Assembly: GCF_026239695.1 (NCBI RefSeq)
Contig: NZ_JAPIVS010000007.1
Coordinates: 62,001-126,000 of the forward strand
Reading direction: 5' to 3'
DNA: 64,000 nt
Origin: Pedobacter sp. MC2016-15
GTDB taxonomy: Bacteria > Bacteroidota > Bacteroidia > Sphingobacteriales > Sphingobacteriaceae
Part shown: positions 10,273-19,675 of the stretch, one piece after another
How the letters are laid out: every line of letters begins with the position of its first letter
How positions within the stretch are numbered: position 1 is the stretch's first letter
Made by a program: the position numbers and the translations under genes
The notes under the pieces: generated by a model
Database searches by the model: none
The model's input: only the letters and a program-made list of their open reading frames with translations
What the model was told of the DNA's origin: nothing

Positions 10273-10925
10273 TGAATCTGGAAGAATTTATAGCGTCCGG
10301 GATTCTGGAACTGTATGTTCTGGGTGATACTTCTGATGAGGAAACTGCGGAGGTCCTGATTATGCTGAGTAAATTTCCAGCAGAGATTACACATGAAATT
10401 GAGGAAATCAGCACAGCGCTGGAAAAACTTGCACTGGAAAATGCCGTAGAACCATCCGCAAAAGTAAAGGAAGGTTTTTTTGCCAAATTAAATGAACTGG
10501 AAGCCGGCAAGGCTGCGGCTAAGTCGTCAGTTCAAAGGGGAACTGTATTACATCAAAGCAGCCGGCCAGCGACTGAAATCCCGCTCTTAACGCATTTTTC
10601 AAAAAAAGAGGATTATACTGACTGGTTCAGTCCTGAAGACCTGCTCATGCCTGAAGGCTTTGCGGGTGTACACCTTAAAATGCTCGGTCATACCGAAAAG
10701 ATGACCACCTTGCTGATCATCGCCACTGCAATTGAAGGTGAAGTGCATCATGACCTCTATGAAAAACTACTGGTGATTGAAGGCACCTGTAATGTTATTG
10801 TAGAGGGTAAAGTGCATACTTTTCAAAAAGGGGATTACATCAATATCCCACTCCATAAATGGCATGATGTAGTGATCCCTGATGGTACGATCTGCAAGGC
10901 CATTCTGCAAAGAATCCCCGTATAA
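10269..10925 (+). CDS. Probable anti-sigma factor with C-terminal cupin domain
   Basis: A 218-residue soluble protein. The N-terminal 60 residues (FIASGILELYVLGDTSDEETAEV...EITHEIEEISTALEKLA) look like the cytoplasmic sigma-binding part of RskA-type anti-sigma factors. A linker (about 75-110) leads to a cupin beta-barrel (about 120-218) with candidate metal ligands His160, His161, Glu165 and His199. The arrangement recalls ChrR, the zinc cupin anti-sigma that senses singlet oxygen in Rhodobacter, but I see no N-terminal zinc motif of the ChrR type and no membrane helix. It overlaps the sigma gene by 4 bp. The inference is that a ligand or redox change at the cupin frees the sigma factor. Confidence 0.75.
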   Translation: MMNLEEFIASGILELYVLGDTSDEETAEVLIMLSKFPAEITHEIEEISTALEKLALENAVEPSAKVKEGFFAKLNELEAGKAAAKSSVQRGTVLHQSSRPATEIPLLTHFSKKEDYTDWFSPEDLLMPEGFAGVHLKMLGHTEKMTTLLIIATAIEGEVHHDLYEKLLVIEGTCNVIVEGKVHTFQKGDYINIPLHKWHDVVIPDGTICKAILQRIPV

Positions 10926-10976
10926 ATATCTTTCGCTTTTATCAGCTTTGGCGGGAATAACCGTTATTTGTACGAT

Positions 10977-12152
10977 ATGATTTCATACATTTCCGCATCC
11001 TGGATCTACCCTGTAAGCACTGAACCGCTGGAAAATGGCGTTATCGCGCTGCATCCCGACGGTACTATTGAAGAAGTACTGTCTGCAGAGGAGGCATCAG
11101 CAAGAAACATCACCGATATTTCCTCTCATGAGGGTATACTGGTTCCCGGACTGGTGAACACGCACTGCCATCTGGAACTTTCTCATTTAAAAGGAAAGAT
11201 TGCGGAGCATACCGGTCTGCCTGGTTTTGTACAGCAGGTGATACAGCAGCGTGCTTCTTCTCCTGAGGAGATCGAAAATGCGATGCTGCATGCCGATGAG
11301 GAAATGTATAACAATGGTATCGTAGCCGTTGGGGATATCTCTAACCAGCCCGTTTCAAAAAACGTTAAACTGAACAGCAAAATCTATTACCATACTTTTG
11401 TAGAGGCCATGGGCTTTAATCCGGCAAAGGCGGGCGACATTATCGCCGCTGCGAAGCTTACCCGGGAAGCATTTGCTCCTCTCAAGGCCACGATCGTACC
11501 CCATGCACCGTATTCTGTTTCGGCCGAGCTCTTTCAGGAGATCAATGCACTTTCCGGAATCACAGGGGAGTCGGTTTCGATACATAACCAGGAGACGGCT
11601 GATGAGAATGCTTTTTTTGAAAGCAAGACTGGGCATTTCCTGAAGCTCTATGAGTTTCTGGGGCTGGATATCTCTTTTTTTGAAGCCGGCGGGAAATCTT
11701 CATTGCAGAGCTATCTGCCACGGTTATCTGCTGCGCCAAGAACGCTGCTGGTGCACAATACTTTTACAAGCAAAGCTGACCTTGAATTTGCTGCATTAAC
11801 ACATCCACAGCTTTTCTGGTGTTTGTGTCCCAATGCCAATCTTTATATTGAGAACAGGCTGCCTGATATTGCGCTGCTGAAGGATGCAGGCATAAGGCTT
11901 ACGCTGGGAACTGATAGCCTGGCGAGTAACCATCAGCTGAGTATCCTGGCAGAAATGCTGAGCCTGCAGGAAAGGGAAGCAGTATCTTTTGAGGACGTAC
12001 TGCGCTGGGCAACACTAAATGGTGCTGCCTTTCTTGGAATAGATACAATATATGGTAGTTTTGAAAAGGGAAAGAAACCTGGTCTGAACCTGATTACAGG
12101 GACTGAGGAAGGGCGGATCACAAACCGTACAAAGATTAAGCGTTTGATTTAA
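10977..12152 (+). CDS. Amidohydrolase-superfamily deaminase (TRZ/ATZ-chlorohydrolase-like)
   Basis: A 391-residue metal-dependent hydrolase. It shows the N-terminal beta-sandwich segment and metal pair in LVNTHCHLELSHL, a third metal His in VPHAPYSVSAE, LVHNTFT, and the metal Asp in LTLGTDSLASNH, followed by the C-terminal GSFEKGKKPGLNLI. This order matches the cytosine-deaminase-like group that includes S-adenosylhomocysteine, N-formimino-glutamate and aminofutalosine deaminases. The substrate cannot be read from sequence. I start at ATG 10977; a TTG at 10968 is in frame. It sits between the sigma pair and a FabK-like gene, with no shared pathway evident. Confidence 0.85.
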   Translation: MISYISASWIYPVSTEPLENGVIALHPDGTIEEVLSAEEASARNITDISSHEGILVPGLVNTHCHLELSHLKGKIAEHTGLPGFVQQVIQQRASSPEEIENAMLHADEEMYNNGIVAVGDISNQPVSKNVKLNSKIYYHTFVEAMGFNPAKAGDIIAAAKLTREAFAPLKATIVPHAPYSVSAELFQEINALSGITGESVSIHNQETADENAFFESKTGHFLKLYEFLGLDISFFEAGGKSSLQSYLPRLSAAPRTLLVHNTFTSKADLEFAALTHPQLFWCLCPNANLYIENRLPDIALLKDAGIRLTLGTDSLASNHQLSILAEMLSLQEREAVSFEDVLRWATLNGAAFLGIDTIYGSFEKGKKPGLNLITGTEEGRITNRTKIKRLI

Positions 12153-12162
12153 AATAAAAGCT

Positions 12163-13113
12163 ATGTCTAACCGAATTAACAGCTTGTTTGATATTCAGTA
12201 TCCCATTATCCAGGCAGGGATGGTCTGGTGCAGCGGATGGAAGCTGGCCTCGGCGGTATCCAATGCCGGGGGGCTGGGGATCATCGGTGCAGGATCTATG
12301 TACCCTGATGTATTGTGGCAGCATCTGCAGAAAATGAAAACGGCTACCGACAAACCTTTTGCTGTAAACATCCCTCTCATGTATCCGGATACGGAAATCC
12401 TGATGGACATCATTGTGAAGGAGGGCGTGAAGATTGTCTTTACCTCTGCGGGAAACCCGGCGATATGGACACCCTTTTTAAAGGGAATGGACATTACGGT
12501 AGTACATGTGATTTCCAATACGAGGTTTGCGAAAAAGGCAGAGGACGCAGGTGCGGATGCCATCGTTGCGGAAGGATTTGAAGCCGGGGGGCACAATGGG
12601 AAAGAGGAAACTACAACGCTGTGCCTGGTACCGATGATTGCCGATGCTGTAAAGATCCCGGTAATTGCTGCCGGGGGTATATCTTCTGGCAGAAGTATGC
12701 TGGCAGCGATCGCTTTAGGTGCCGAGGGCGTGCAGGTAGGATCGGCATTTGCCGTTGCCGAAGAATCTTCTGCGCATCCGGCATTTAAGGAAAGGATCAT
12801 CAAGGCCAATGAAGGGGATACGCGGATGCACCTGCAGAAAATTGTACCGGTGAGGTTACTGCGAAATACCTTTGAAGCAGCCGTGGCAGCGGCAGAAGCA
12901 GAGGGTGCAGACCCTGCAACATTAAAATCTTTGTTGGGTCGCGCACGGGCAAAATTAGGTATGTTTGACGGAAATATGGAGGAGGGGGAGCTGGAAATAG
13001 GGCAGGTCTCGGCTATGCTGAAGGAAATTCGCCCTGCGAAAGTTATACTGGATGAAATCTGGCAGGGTTTTCTGTCTGAGCAGCAAACGCTCTCTAAGTT
13101 TGATATTAAATAA
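12163..13113 (+). CDS. FabK / nitronate monooxygenase-family flavoprotein
   Basis: A 316-residue FMN TIM-barrel protein. Seen: YPIIQAGMVWCSGWKLASAVSNAGGLGIIGAG at the N-terminus, AVNIPLM, GADAIVAEGFEAGGHNG (the phosphate and active-site region) and IPVIAAGGISSGRSMLAAIALGAEGVQVGSAF. The family includes enoyl-ACP reductase FabK and nitronate monooxygenases (2-nitropropane dioxygenases), which sequence motifs alone do not separate well. The gene is 10 bp from the amidohydrolase and 5 bp before acylphosphatase, so these three are probably one transcript. Confidence 0.86.
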   Translation: MSNRINSLFDIQYPIIQAGMVWCSGWKLASAVSNAGGLGIIGAGSMYPDVLWQHLQKMKTATDKPFAVNIPLMYPDTEILMDIIVKEGVKIVFTSAGNPAIWTPFLKGMDITVVHVISNTRFAKKAEDAGADAIVAEGFEAGGHNGKEETTTLCLVPMIADAVKIPVIAAGGISSGRSMLAAIALGAEGVQVGSAFAVAEESSAHPAFKERIIKANEGDTRMHLQKIVPVRLLRNTFEAAVAAAEAEGADPATLKSLLGRARAKLGMFDGNMEEGELEIGQVSAMLKEIRPAKVILDEIWQGFLSEQQTLSKFDIK

Positions 13114-13118
13114 ATAAG

Positions 13119-13391
13119 ATGAAGCATATTACGATCAAAATAACGGGTAAAGTACAGGGTGTCGGTTTCAGATATACGACGAAAGTTGTGGCCGACCAGA
13201 TGGGTGTAAGGGGAATGATCAGGAATGAAAAGGATGGCACTGTATATATCGAAGCAGAGGGAGACGATACGCTGCTGGAAGTATTTCTGGAATGGTGCAA
13301 CGAAGGGCCTGACCGCTCAAAGATAGAAAACGTGGAGGTTACGCCGGGCGAACTGAAAAACTATCGTAATTTTGAAATTATTAAGAAGTAG
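13119..13391 (+). CDS. acyP: Acylphosphatase
   Basis: A 90-residue protein of normal length that hydrolyses acyl phosphates in the cytoplasm. The family signature is clear: KITGKVQGVGFRYTTKVVA near the N-terminus with the catalytic Arg, then the second signature GMIRNEKDGTVYIEAEG with the catalytic Asn. Starts 5 bp after the FabK-like gene. Confidence 0.94.
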   Translation: MKHITIKITGKVQGVGFRYTTKVVADQMGVRGMIRNEKDGTVYIEAEGDDTLLEVFLEWCNEGPDRSKIENVEVTPGELKNYRNFEIIKK

Positions 13392-13419
13392 AACATCCAT
13401 TTTCGTTTAATCCGGTCAC

Positions 13420-14901
13420 GTGTCAGTTATCAAAAAGTTTTTAGGTCAGACAGCTGTATATGGTCTCAGTACCGTATTCTCAAGGCTGTTTAATTTTATC
13501 CTAACGCCATTATTTACCAAGGTTTATGCGACAAGCGTATATGGCATCTTTACTACCTTATATAGTTATGCCTCGCTGATCAATGCAGTACTCGCCTTTG
13601 GGATGGAAAGTACTTATTTCAGGTACCTGAACAAACATGAGGATAAAAAGCAGGAGGTATACAACAATTCTTTTCTTTGTATTGCCTTTATTGCGCTGCT
13701 GTTCCTGATCACGGGTTCTGTTTTTGCCAACGGTATTGCCTCATGGATCAATAACGGGCATGAAGCGCAGGTGCTGGATTACCAGTTGTATATCCGTTTT
13801 TTTGTATGGCTGCTGTTTCTGGATGCAATCTGTGTGATTCCTTTCGCAAAACTAAGGGCTGACAACAAAGCTTTTAAATACAGCCTGATCAAGTTTTTGA
13901 ATATCGGCTGCTTTGTAGGCTTTAATCTATTTTTTATTTATGTGGTACCGCTGATCATCAAAAGTCAGGGGCCGGTTGGGACCTGGTTTGAATCATGGTA
14001 CCGCCATGGATGGGTAGGATATGTTTTTATTTCCAACCTGATTGCCAGTCTGGTGACATTTGTATTGCTGCTGCCAGAATTTTTACAGATCAGGTTCCGT
14101 TTTGACAGAGAGTTGTTTTCAAAGATGCTTTCCTACAGCTGGCCGATACTGGTGGCTAACCTGTCATTCATCGTGAATGAAAACCTGGATAAGATTGTGC
14201 TGAGCAGGTTGCTGCCAGATGAGATTGCAGATGGGCAGGTAGGTATCTATGGGGCGGTGTGTAAGATCGCGATATTTCTGAGCATTTTTATTACGGCTTT
14301 CAGGCTGGGTGCAGAACCATTTTTCTTTAGCCATGCCAAACAGGCGAATGCAAGAAACACGTATGCAGTGATCCTCCATTATTTTGTGATCGCTTTATCG
14401 CTGTTGTTCCTTGGACTGGTAGCAAATATTGAAATTCTGAAACATTTTATTGCAGAAAACTACTGGGTCGGATTACCGGCAGTACCGTATCTGCTTTTCG
14501 GCTATGTCTGCCTGGGAATTTATATGAACCTCTCTATCTGGTACAGGTTATCGGATCAAACGAAGTATGGCTTATACATCTCAATGGTAGGCGCAGTGAT
14601 CACCATTGTTTTCAACGTGATCCTGATCCCGAAATTTAGTTATATGGGCTCTGCATGGGTGTCAATGCTGGCTTACTCAGTCATGATGGTGATATCTTAT
14701 GTTCTGGGCCAGAAGTATTATCCGATACCCTACAAACTGAACAGAATCCTGGTGTACCTGCTGACCTCACTGGTATTGGTGGTACTCTCTTTCTGGGTAT
14801 TTCACAGGAATATCTATATCGGCAACGGCCTGCTGCTGCTGTTCCTCGCGGGAATATATTATGTAGAAAAGGACGAAGTAAAAGCGCTGCTTAAAAAATA
14901 A
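13420..14901 (+). CDS. Wzx/MurJ-like polysaccharide flippase
   Basis: A 493-residue integral membrane protein with about 12-14 hydrophobic segments, of the MOP/oligosaccharide flippase superfamily. It begins VIKKFLGQTAVYGLSTVFSRLFNFILTPLFTKV, the typical first helix pair of the RfbX/Wzx type, and keeps charged loop residues (Arg, Asp, Lys) between helices. It probably flips a lipid-linked sugar across the inner membrane; whether for O-antigen, capsule or a peptidoglycan precursor cannot be said, because no glycosyltransferases lie nearby. The start is GTG at 13420; no ATG gives a complete first helix. Confidence 0.88.
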   Translation: MSVIKKFLGQTAVYGLSTVFSRLFNFILTPLFTKVYATSVYGIFTTLYSYASLINAVLAFGMESTYFRYLNKHEDKKQEVYNNSFLCIAFIALLFLITGSVFANGIASWINNGHEAQVLDYQLYIRFFVWLLFLDAICVIPFAKLRADNKAFKYSLIKFLNIGCFVGFNLFFIYVVPLIIKSQGPVGTWFESWYRHGWVGYVFISNLIASLVTFVLLLPEFLQIRFRFDRELFSKMLSYSWPILVANLSFIVNENLDKIVLSRLLPDEIADGQVGIYGAVCKIAIFLSIFITAFRLGAEPFFFSHAKQANARNTYAVILHYFVIALSLLFLGLVANIEILKHFIAENYWVGLPAVPYLLFGYVCLGIYMNLSIWYRLSDQTKYGLYISMVGAVITIVFNVILIPKFSYMGSAWVSMLAYSVMMVISYVLGQKYYPIPYKLNRILVYLLTSLVLVVLSFWVFHRNIYIGNGLLLLFLAGIYYVEKDEVKALLKK

Positions 14902-14929
14902 TATCATATACGAATAACCATATATTACA

Positions 14930-15361
14930 ATGAAGATCAATATTATCAACAAATCAGGACTGGCATTACCACAATATGAAACTGCACATGCCGCCGGAAT
15001 GGACATGAGAGCGTTTACGCCGCAAGAGATTGTGATTAAACCTTTACAGCGTATTCTTGTCCCAACAGGATTACATATTGAACTTCCTGTGGGTTACGAA
15101 GCGCAGATCCGTCCGAGAAGTGGTCTGGCCTATAAACATGGGATCAGCATTGTTAACTCTCCGGGAACAATTGATGCGGATTACCGTGGCGAGATCAAAG
15201 TGCTGCTGGTAAACTTGTCTGATACGGATTTTGTGATCAATAACGGCGACAGGATTGCGCAGATGGTCATTGCAAAACATGAAACCATCAGCTGGGAAAG
15301 CGTAGACGTACTGAGTGACACTGCACGTGGCGAAGGTGGCTACGGGCATACTGGTAAATAA
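14930..15361 (+). CDS. dut: Deoxyuridine 5'-triphosphate nucleotidohydrolase
   Basis: Trimeric dUTPase that converts dUTP to dUMP, keeping uracil out of DNA and feeding dTMP synthesis. All five conserved motifs are visible in 143 residues: [44 protein letters not shown] and the P-loop-like C-terminal [10 protein letters not shown]. It heads a tight run that continues 8 bp later with a TPR gene. Confidence 0.97.
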   Translation: MKINIINKSGLALPQYETAHAAGMDMRAFTPQEIVIKPLQRILVPTGLHIELPVGYEAQIRPRSGLAYKHGISIVNSPGTIDADYRGEIKVLLVNLSDTDFVINNGDRIAQMVIAKHETISWESVDVLSDTARGEGGYGHTGK

Positions 15362-15369
15362 AAAATATC

Positions 15370-16794
15370 ATGTTTAGAATTGTTGTTTTATGCGGTATAC
15401 TTTTAACAGGAATGCAGGCTGCAGCGCAGCAGGCAGTGACCCCTGTACGTGACAGTAGCCTCATTAAACAACTTTTCTTTGCAGGGCTGAAAGATAAACT
15501 GAACGAAAATTACGACAAGAGTAATGAGAGTTTCAGCAGGATTACAGCCATAGACCCGCGCAATGCTGCTGCATGGTATGAAATTGCCCTGCTGAATTTC
15601 AGGCAGAACAGAATGCCCGAAGCAGAGACGGCAATCAAAACGGCTGTGGGGCTGGACAAGGATAATCTCTGGTACTGGAAACTCATGGCGGAGCTTTATA
15701 AAAGCACCGGCAATATGGAGAAGCTGATCCCTGCATTTGACCAGCTGATCAGGCTTTCTCCGGAACAGAAGAATTTCTATTTTGACCGGGCAAATGCTTT
15801 ATCCATAGCCGGGAAAAAAGAAGAGGCTCTGGCGGCATACACGCTGCTGGAAAAGAAATTTGGTCCTTCGGCTTCGCTCAACAGGGCAAAACAGAGGGTT
15901 GCTGCCGAGCCATTGCCAGCTGATTCTATGGCCATGGCGACACTGTATGCAGGACAGAAGAACTTCCAGGCTGCTGCCCGTATCCTCAAAAATATTGCTC
16001 CCGCACATCTCGACGACCCCTTGTACTTTGCGCTTTCGGGCGATATCCTCTACGAGAACGGAAACCTGCCGGCGGCACTGCGTAGTTATCATAAGGCTTT
16101 GAAAATAAGCGATCAGCTTTACGGTGTCTGGGAAAAGGTTTTGAATATACATATCCTTCTGGGGCAGTATAAGCAGATGATTGAAATGGGTGAAGCCGCT
16201 TTATCGGTTTATCCAAATCAGGCGATCCTGTATTACTATATGGCTTTTGCGCTGCACCGTGAAGAGAAGAACAGCGCGGCCCTGAGCAATATTAAAACCG
16301 CGCTTTCGCTGGATGGTGAAAACAAGGAGTTGCAAGCCTTGATTTTTGCTTTGCAGGCGGAGATCCTGATTGATGAACGTAAACCGGATGCGGCAGATGC
16401 GGCCTTCGACAAGGCCATCAGGCTTGATCCGAAGAATTACCTGATCATGAATAATTACGCTTATTATCTCGCGCTGCGAAATGAGAATCTCAATAAGGCG
16501 ATTACATTGATAGATGTTGCAGCCCGGGCATTGCCCAATGACGCTTCCATAGCAGACACCTATGCGCTGGTTTTATTTAAAGGTGGTAAGTATACGATAG
16601 CCAGAACCTGGATAGAAAAGGCGCTGGAAAACAAGGAGGCGGGAAATAGTGTTTACCTGGAGCATTACGGGGATATCCTGTTTTTGCTGGGTGAGGCAGA
16701 TAACGCAGTGCTGCAATGGAAAAAATCGAGGGATGCAGGGAATGATTCAACGCTGCTTAAAAGAAAAATAGATGAGAAAAAATACGTTAAATAG
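15370..16794 (+). CDS. Secreted tetratricopeptide-repeat protein
   Basis: A 474-residue protein with a Sec signal peptide (cleavage near AAAQQ, residues 18-21) and about ten TPR-like helical repeats across most of the chain (for example IDPRNAAAWYEIALLNFRQNRMPEAE and LDPKNYLIMNNYAYYLALRNENLNKA). Probably a periplasmic scaffold. The final codons overlap the next gene (DUF4292) by 23 bp, implying translational coupling. This order (dut, TPR, DUF4292, EnvC-like, TatA) recurs in Bacteroidota as I recall it, so an envelope role is likely. Confidence 0.87.
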   Translation: MFRIVVLCGILLTGMQAAAQQAVTPVRDSSLIKQLFFAGLKDKLNENYDKSNESFSRITAIDPRNAAAWYEIALLNFRQNRMPEAETAIKTAVGLDKDNLWYWKLMAELYKSTGNMEKLIPAFDQLIRLSPEQKNFYFDRANALSIAGKKEEALAAYTLLEKKFGPSASLNRAKQRVAAEPLPADSMAMATLYAGQKNFQAAARILKNIAPAHLDDPLYFALSGDILYENGNLPAALRSYHKALKISDQLYGVWEKVLNIHILLGQYKQMIEMGEAALSVYPNQAILYYYMAFALHREEKNSAALSNIKTALSLDGENKELQALIFALQAEILIDERKPDAADAAFDKAIRLDPKNYLIMNNYAYYLALRNENLNKAITLIDVAARALPNDASIADTYALVLFKGGKYTIARTWIEKALENKEAGNSVYLEHYGDILFLLGEADNAVLQWKKSRDAGNDSTLLKRKIDEKKYVK

Positions 16795-17566
16795 CCTGCT
16801 GCTGCTGTCGCTGATTTTCATAGCTGCAGGATGTAAGTCGAAAAAGGCTGTGGTAAAAGCACCTTCTGTGGCAGAGACACCTGCGCCGGTGCTGAATACT
16901 AAAAAACTGGAGAACCTGAAGACTTTGAAATCAAAGGATCTCCCTTTCAATACGCTTTCCCTGAAGGGCAAGGTAAGTATGGAAATAGAAGGCAAAGAGA
17001 ATGGCGTATCTGTGAATGTGAGAGTGAAAAAAGATGAAAAGATCTGGATCAGCCTGACTGCGATTGCGGGAATTGAGGTAGCACGTGCGCTGATCACCCC
17101 GGACAGCCTGATTGTGAGAAACAACCTGCAGTCGGTAGCCCTCAAAAAGCCTTTCAGCTATATCTACAGGTTTGCCGGTAAACAGGTCACCTTTAAGATG
17201 TTACAGTCGGTGCTGACAGGGAATACCATAGATGAACTGATGACAGAACAGTCGGTAGTTGAGCTCAACGGAGGTATCTTTACGCTTACAGGCGATAAGA
17301 GCGGCCTGGGTTACCGGGTGTTGTTTAATACACTGCTGAAAACCGCTGAACTGAACCTGAATGACGCCAGGGCTGGTCAGGCCCTGAAGGTAAACTATGG
17401 CGAGTATCAGGATGTAACGGGAGCACTTTTCCCATCCGTCACCAGAATTAACTCCGTTTCAGGTACAAAAAAAACCAGCATTGCATTTGATTTTAACAAG
17501 ATAGAGCGTAATGTTCCGCTTGATTTTCCGTTTAGTGTTCCCAAAAGGTTTGAGTTAATAAACTAA
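16772..17566 (+). CDS. DUF4292 lipoprotein
   Basis: A 264-residue lipoprotein: signal peptide with lipobox ending AAGC (Cys about residue 19), then a Lys-rich linker and a domain of alternating beta strands (LSLKGKVSMEIEGKENGVSVNVRVKKDEKIWISLT) typical of DUF4292, an LolA/LolB-like fold family by my reading. LolB-like folds bind lipoprotein acyl chains, so a lipid-transport function is possible but not shown. Overlaps the upstream TPR gene by 23 bp. Confidence 0.8.
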   Translation: MRKNTLNSLLLLSLIFIAAGCKSKKAVVKAPSVAETPAPVLNTKKLENLKTLKSKDLPFNTLSLKGKVSMEIEGKENGVSVNVRVKKDEKIWISLTAIAGIEVARALITPDSLIVRNNLQSVALKKPFSYIYRFAGKQVTFKMLQSVLTGNTIDELMTEQSVVELNGGIFTLTGDKSGLGYRVLFNTLLKTAELNLNDARAGQALKVNYGEYQDVTGALFPSVTRINSVSGTKKTSIAFDFNKIERNVPLDFPFSVPKRFELIN

Positions 17567-17587
17567 TTTTTTTATACTTTTGATGCA

Positions 17588-18841
17588 ATGAAGCTACACA
17601 AATTACTTTTCTTTCTTTTATTTTTTGCGTTTGTATCCACTGCGGTTGCGCAAAGCAGTTCACAGCTGAAAAGAAAAAAAGAAGCCATACAGCGGGAAAT
17701 TGAACTCTTACAGCGAAATCTGAACAAGGCTTCACAAAGCAAGAAGCTTACTTTAGGGGAGATCCGTGCGCTGAGCACCAAGATTGACCTGATGCAGAAT
17801 AAAATCACGGTGATTAACTCGGAGATAAAAAACCTGGACAGTGAGATCCATGAAAATACGAACACCGTACATTCACTACAGGGTCAGCTGGCGCAGTTAA
17901 AAAAAGAATATGCCGGGATGATCAGGTTTGCACAGCGCAACAGGAACTCATACGACAAGATGATGTTCATCTTTGCGGCGCGTGATTTTAACCAGGCCTA
18001 TAAAAGAATAAAATACCTGCAGCAATTTGGTCAGTACCGCAAGAAGCAGGCTGATTATATCCAGGGAACAGAAAAGAACTTAAACTACAAGATTGTAGTA
18101 CTTGACAAGAGTCTGAAAGCAAAAAGCAGTTTGCTGAAGGAACAGGAGTCGGAGCAGGATAAACTGGCAAGGAACAAGAAAGAGCAGGCTTCTGTGCTCA
18201 ACAAGGTAAGCAGACAGGAAAAAGAGCTTGGCCGTGATATTGCAAAGAGGAAGAAACAGCAGTCGGCCATAGACAGGGCGATCAGGGATGCAATTGCGCG
18301 TGAGATTGCCATTGCCAGGAAGAAAGCTGAAGACGAAGCCCGTGCTGCTGCTGCAAGAGCAAGGGCAGAGAATAAGGCTGCACCTGTAGAGAAGGCAAAA
18401 ACCAGTAGCAATTACCTGACATCTACACCTGAAGCCGCGAAATTATCCGCTGGCTTTGAGAACAACAGGGGACGTTTGCCATGGCCGGTAGGACAGGGAT
18501 CGATCACCGAAAACTTTGGAAGACATACTGAAGGTGAAGCAAGCTATACCAATGACGGGGTGAATATCCTGACAGCTGACGGAGCGGCAGTAAGAGCGGT
18601 ATTTGGCGGAGAGGTGCTTTTTGTGAGGATGATACAGGGTATTTATGTTGTGGCTATCCGTCATGGTGATTACTTTACGATCTATCAGAACCTGAGATCT
18701 GCTTCGGTAGCGAAAGGCGACAAAGTGGAGACACGCCAGACGATAGGATCTGTTGCCACAACCTCAGATGGGCCAGTGTTACATTTTGAAATCATGCGCG
18801 GTCAGGCTAAGCTGAATCCGGAGGCGTGGATAGCAAAATAA
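17588..18841 (+). CDS. EnvC-like murein hydrolase activator (degenerate LytM/M23 domain)
   Basis: A 417-residue exported protein: signal peptide to about AVAQ, a long coiled coil (residues 22-270, Lys/Glu/Gln-rich heptads such as QLKRKKEAIQREIELLQRNLN), a short linker and a C-terminal LytM/M23 domain. In active M23 peptidases zinc is held by HxxxD and HxH. Here the first site reads NDGVNI and the last reads VLHFEI, so one His, the Asp and the first His of HxH are lost. That is the pattern of EnvC, which activates amidases during septal peptidoglycan splitting rather than cutting itself. Lies in the dut-to-mltD envelope run. Confidence 0.86.
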   Translation: MKLHKLLFFLLFFAFVSTAVAQSSSQLKRKKEAIQREIELLQRNLNKASQSKKLTLGEIRALSTKIDLMQNKITVINSEIKNLDSEIHENTNTVHSLQGQLAQLKKEYAGMIRFAQRNRNSYDKMMFIFAARDFNQAYKRIKYLQQFGQYRKKQADYIQGTEKNLNYKIVVLDKSLKAKSSLLKEQESEQDKLARNKKEQASVLNKVSRQEKELGRDIAKRKKQQSAIDRAIRDAIAREIAIARKKAEDEARAAAARARAENKAAPVEKAKTSSNYLTSTPEAAKLSAGFENNRGRLPWPVGQGSITENFGRHTEGEASYTNDGVNILTADGAAVRAVFGGEVLFVRMIQGIYVVAIRHGDYFTIYQNLRSASVAKGDKVETRQTIGSVATTSDGPVLHFEIMRGQAKLNPEAWIAK

Positions 18842-18892
18842 ATAATTGGGTTTAAAATGATTATATTTGTTGAGATTTATTAATTTGTTGAT

Positions 18893-19657
18893 ATGAATTT
18901 TGGAGTGATATTAGAGTTTTTAAATATGGGCGGTGGAGAAATCATGCTGATCCTTGGCGTGGTGCTGTTGTTATTTGGGGGTAAGAAATTACCTGAACTG
19001 GCAAGAGGACTTGGTAAAGGTATCAGGGATTTCAAAGATGCGTCCGAAGGTGTGAAGAGAGAAATCCACAGGAATATCAATGCAATGGATATTGACGACG
19101 ATCTGAAAGCTGAGAACGAAAAATACGAGCAGCAGCATCCGCCGGTAAATACACCAACTTTAGAGGAGCAAATGTACCCTACTGCTGCGGCAGCTGCGAG
19201 TACGGCTACACATGAAGAAGTGGAAATCCCTGCTTCGGAAGCTCCTGATGAAGTGGTATCAGAAGCACCGGAAGTTCCGGTTGAAAATGCAGAGCAGCCT
19301 GAGGCGAAACCTGCACCAGCACCACTGGGTACGCCAATTGCAGCTTATTCTGCAACCGCTGCAGCAGCAAAGTCAAATGCAGTTCCGGAACCGGAGACAG
19401 TAACGCCGGAGACGGCATCAGCTGATGAAGCCCCGGCGGCAAAAGCTGAGCAGCCTGCAGCTGAAGCTCCAAAAGCTGAGGCTCCGAAAGCTCCTGAGAC
19501 AGTGACGCCGGAAACGGCATCAGCAAAAGCTGAGAAACCTGCAGGCAAAGCTCCTGAAGCCCCAAAAGTTGATGCAGCTGCATCAGCAGCACCTGCGGTT
19601 GAGACGGTAACGCCTGACACGCATCAAACAGTTCCTTCAGAAACAGAAAAAAAATAA
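18893..19657 (+). CDS. TatA/B-family translocase protein with long Ala/Pro/Glu tail
   Basis: A 254-residue protein. Residues 1-65 carry the TatA signature: a membrane helix ([29 protein letters not shown]), a hinge FGGKKLPEL and an amphipathic helix ([13 protein letters not shown]). The remaining 180 residues form a low-complexity tail rich in Ala, Pro, Glu and Thr with three copies of a variant [10 protein letters not shown] repeat. TatA and TatB proteins are usually 60-180 residues, so the tail is unusual. The extended amphipathic part suggests a TatB-like role beside the short TatA encoded 18 bp later. tatC is at 43.9-44.8 kb. Confidence 0.87.
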   Translation: MNFGVILEFLNMGGGEIMLILGVVLLLFGGKKLPELARGLGKGIRDFKDASEGVKREIHRNINAMDIDDDLKAENEKYEQQHPPVNTPTLEEQMYPTAAAAASTATHEEVEIPASEAPDEVVSEAPEVPVENAEQPEAKPAPAPLGTPIAAYSATAAAAKSNAVPEPETVTPETASADEAPAAKAEQPAAEAPKAEAPKAPETVTPETASAKAEKPAGKAPEAPKVDAAASAAPAVETVTPDTHQTVPSETEKK

Positions 19658-19675
19658 AATTTAATTCTTACGATC

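Noticed and set aside
12195-13127. 310-codon open frame on the minus strand over the FabK-like gene
   Set aside because: It mirrors the codon pattern of the plus-strand FabK gene, has Ser/Ala/Ile/Pro-rich composition with no recognisable motif, and overlaps a clear family member.
19206-19620. Minus-strand frames in the long TatA-like tail
   Set aside because: Leu/Gln-rich and Ala/Ser-rich products that are artefacts of the GCA/GAA/CCN-rich repeat DNA.
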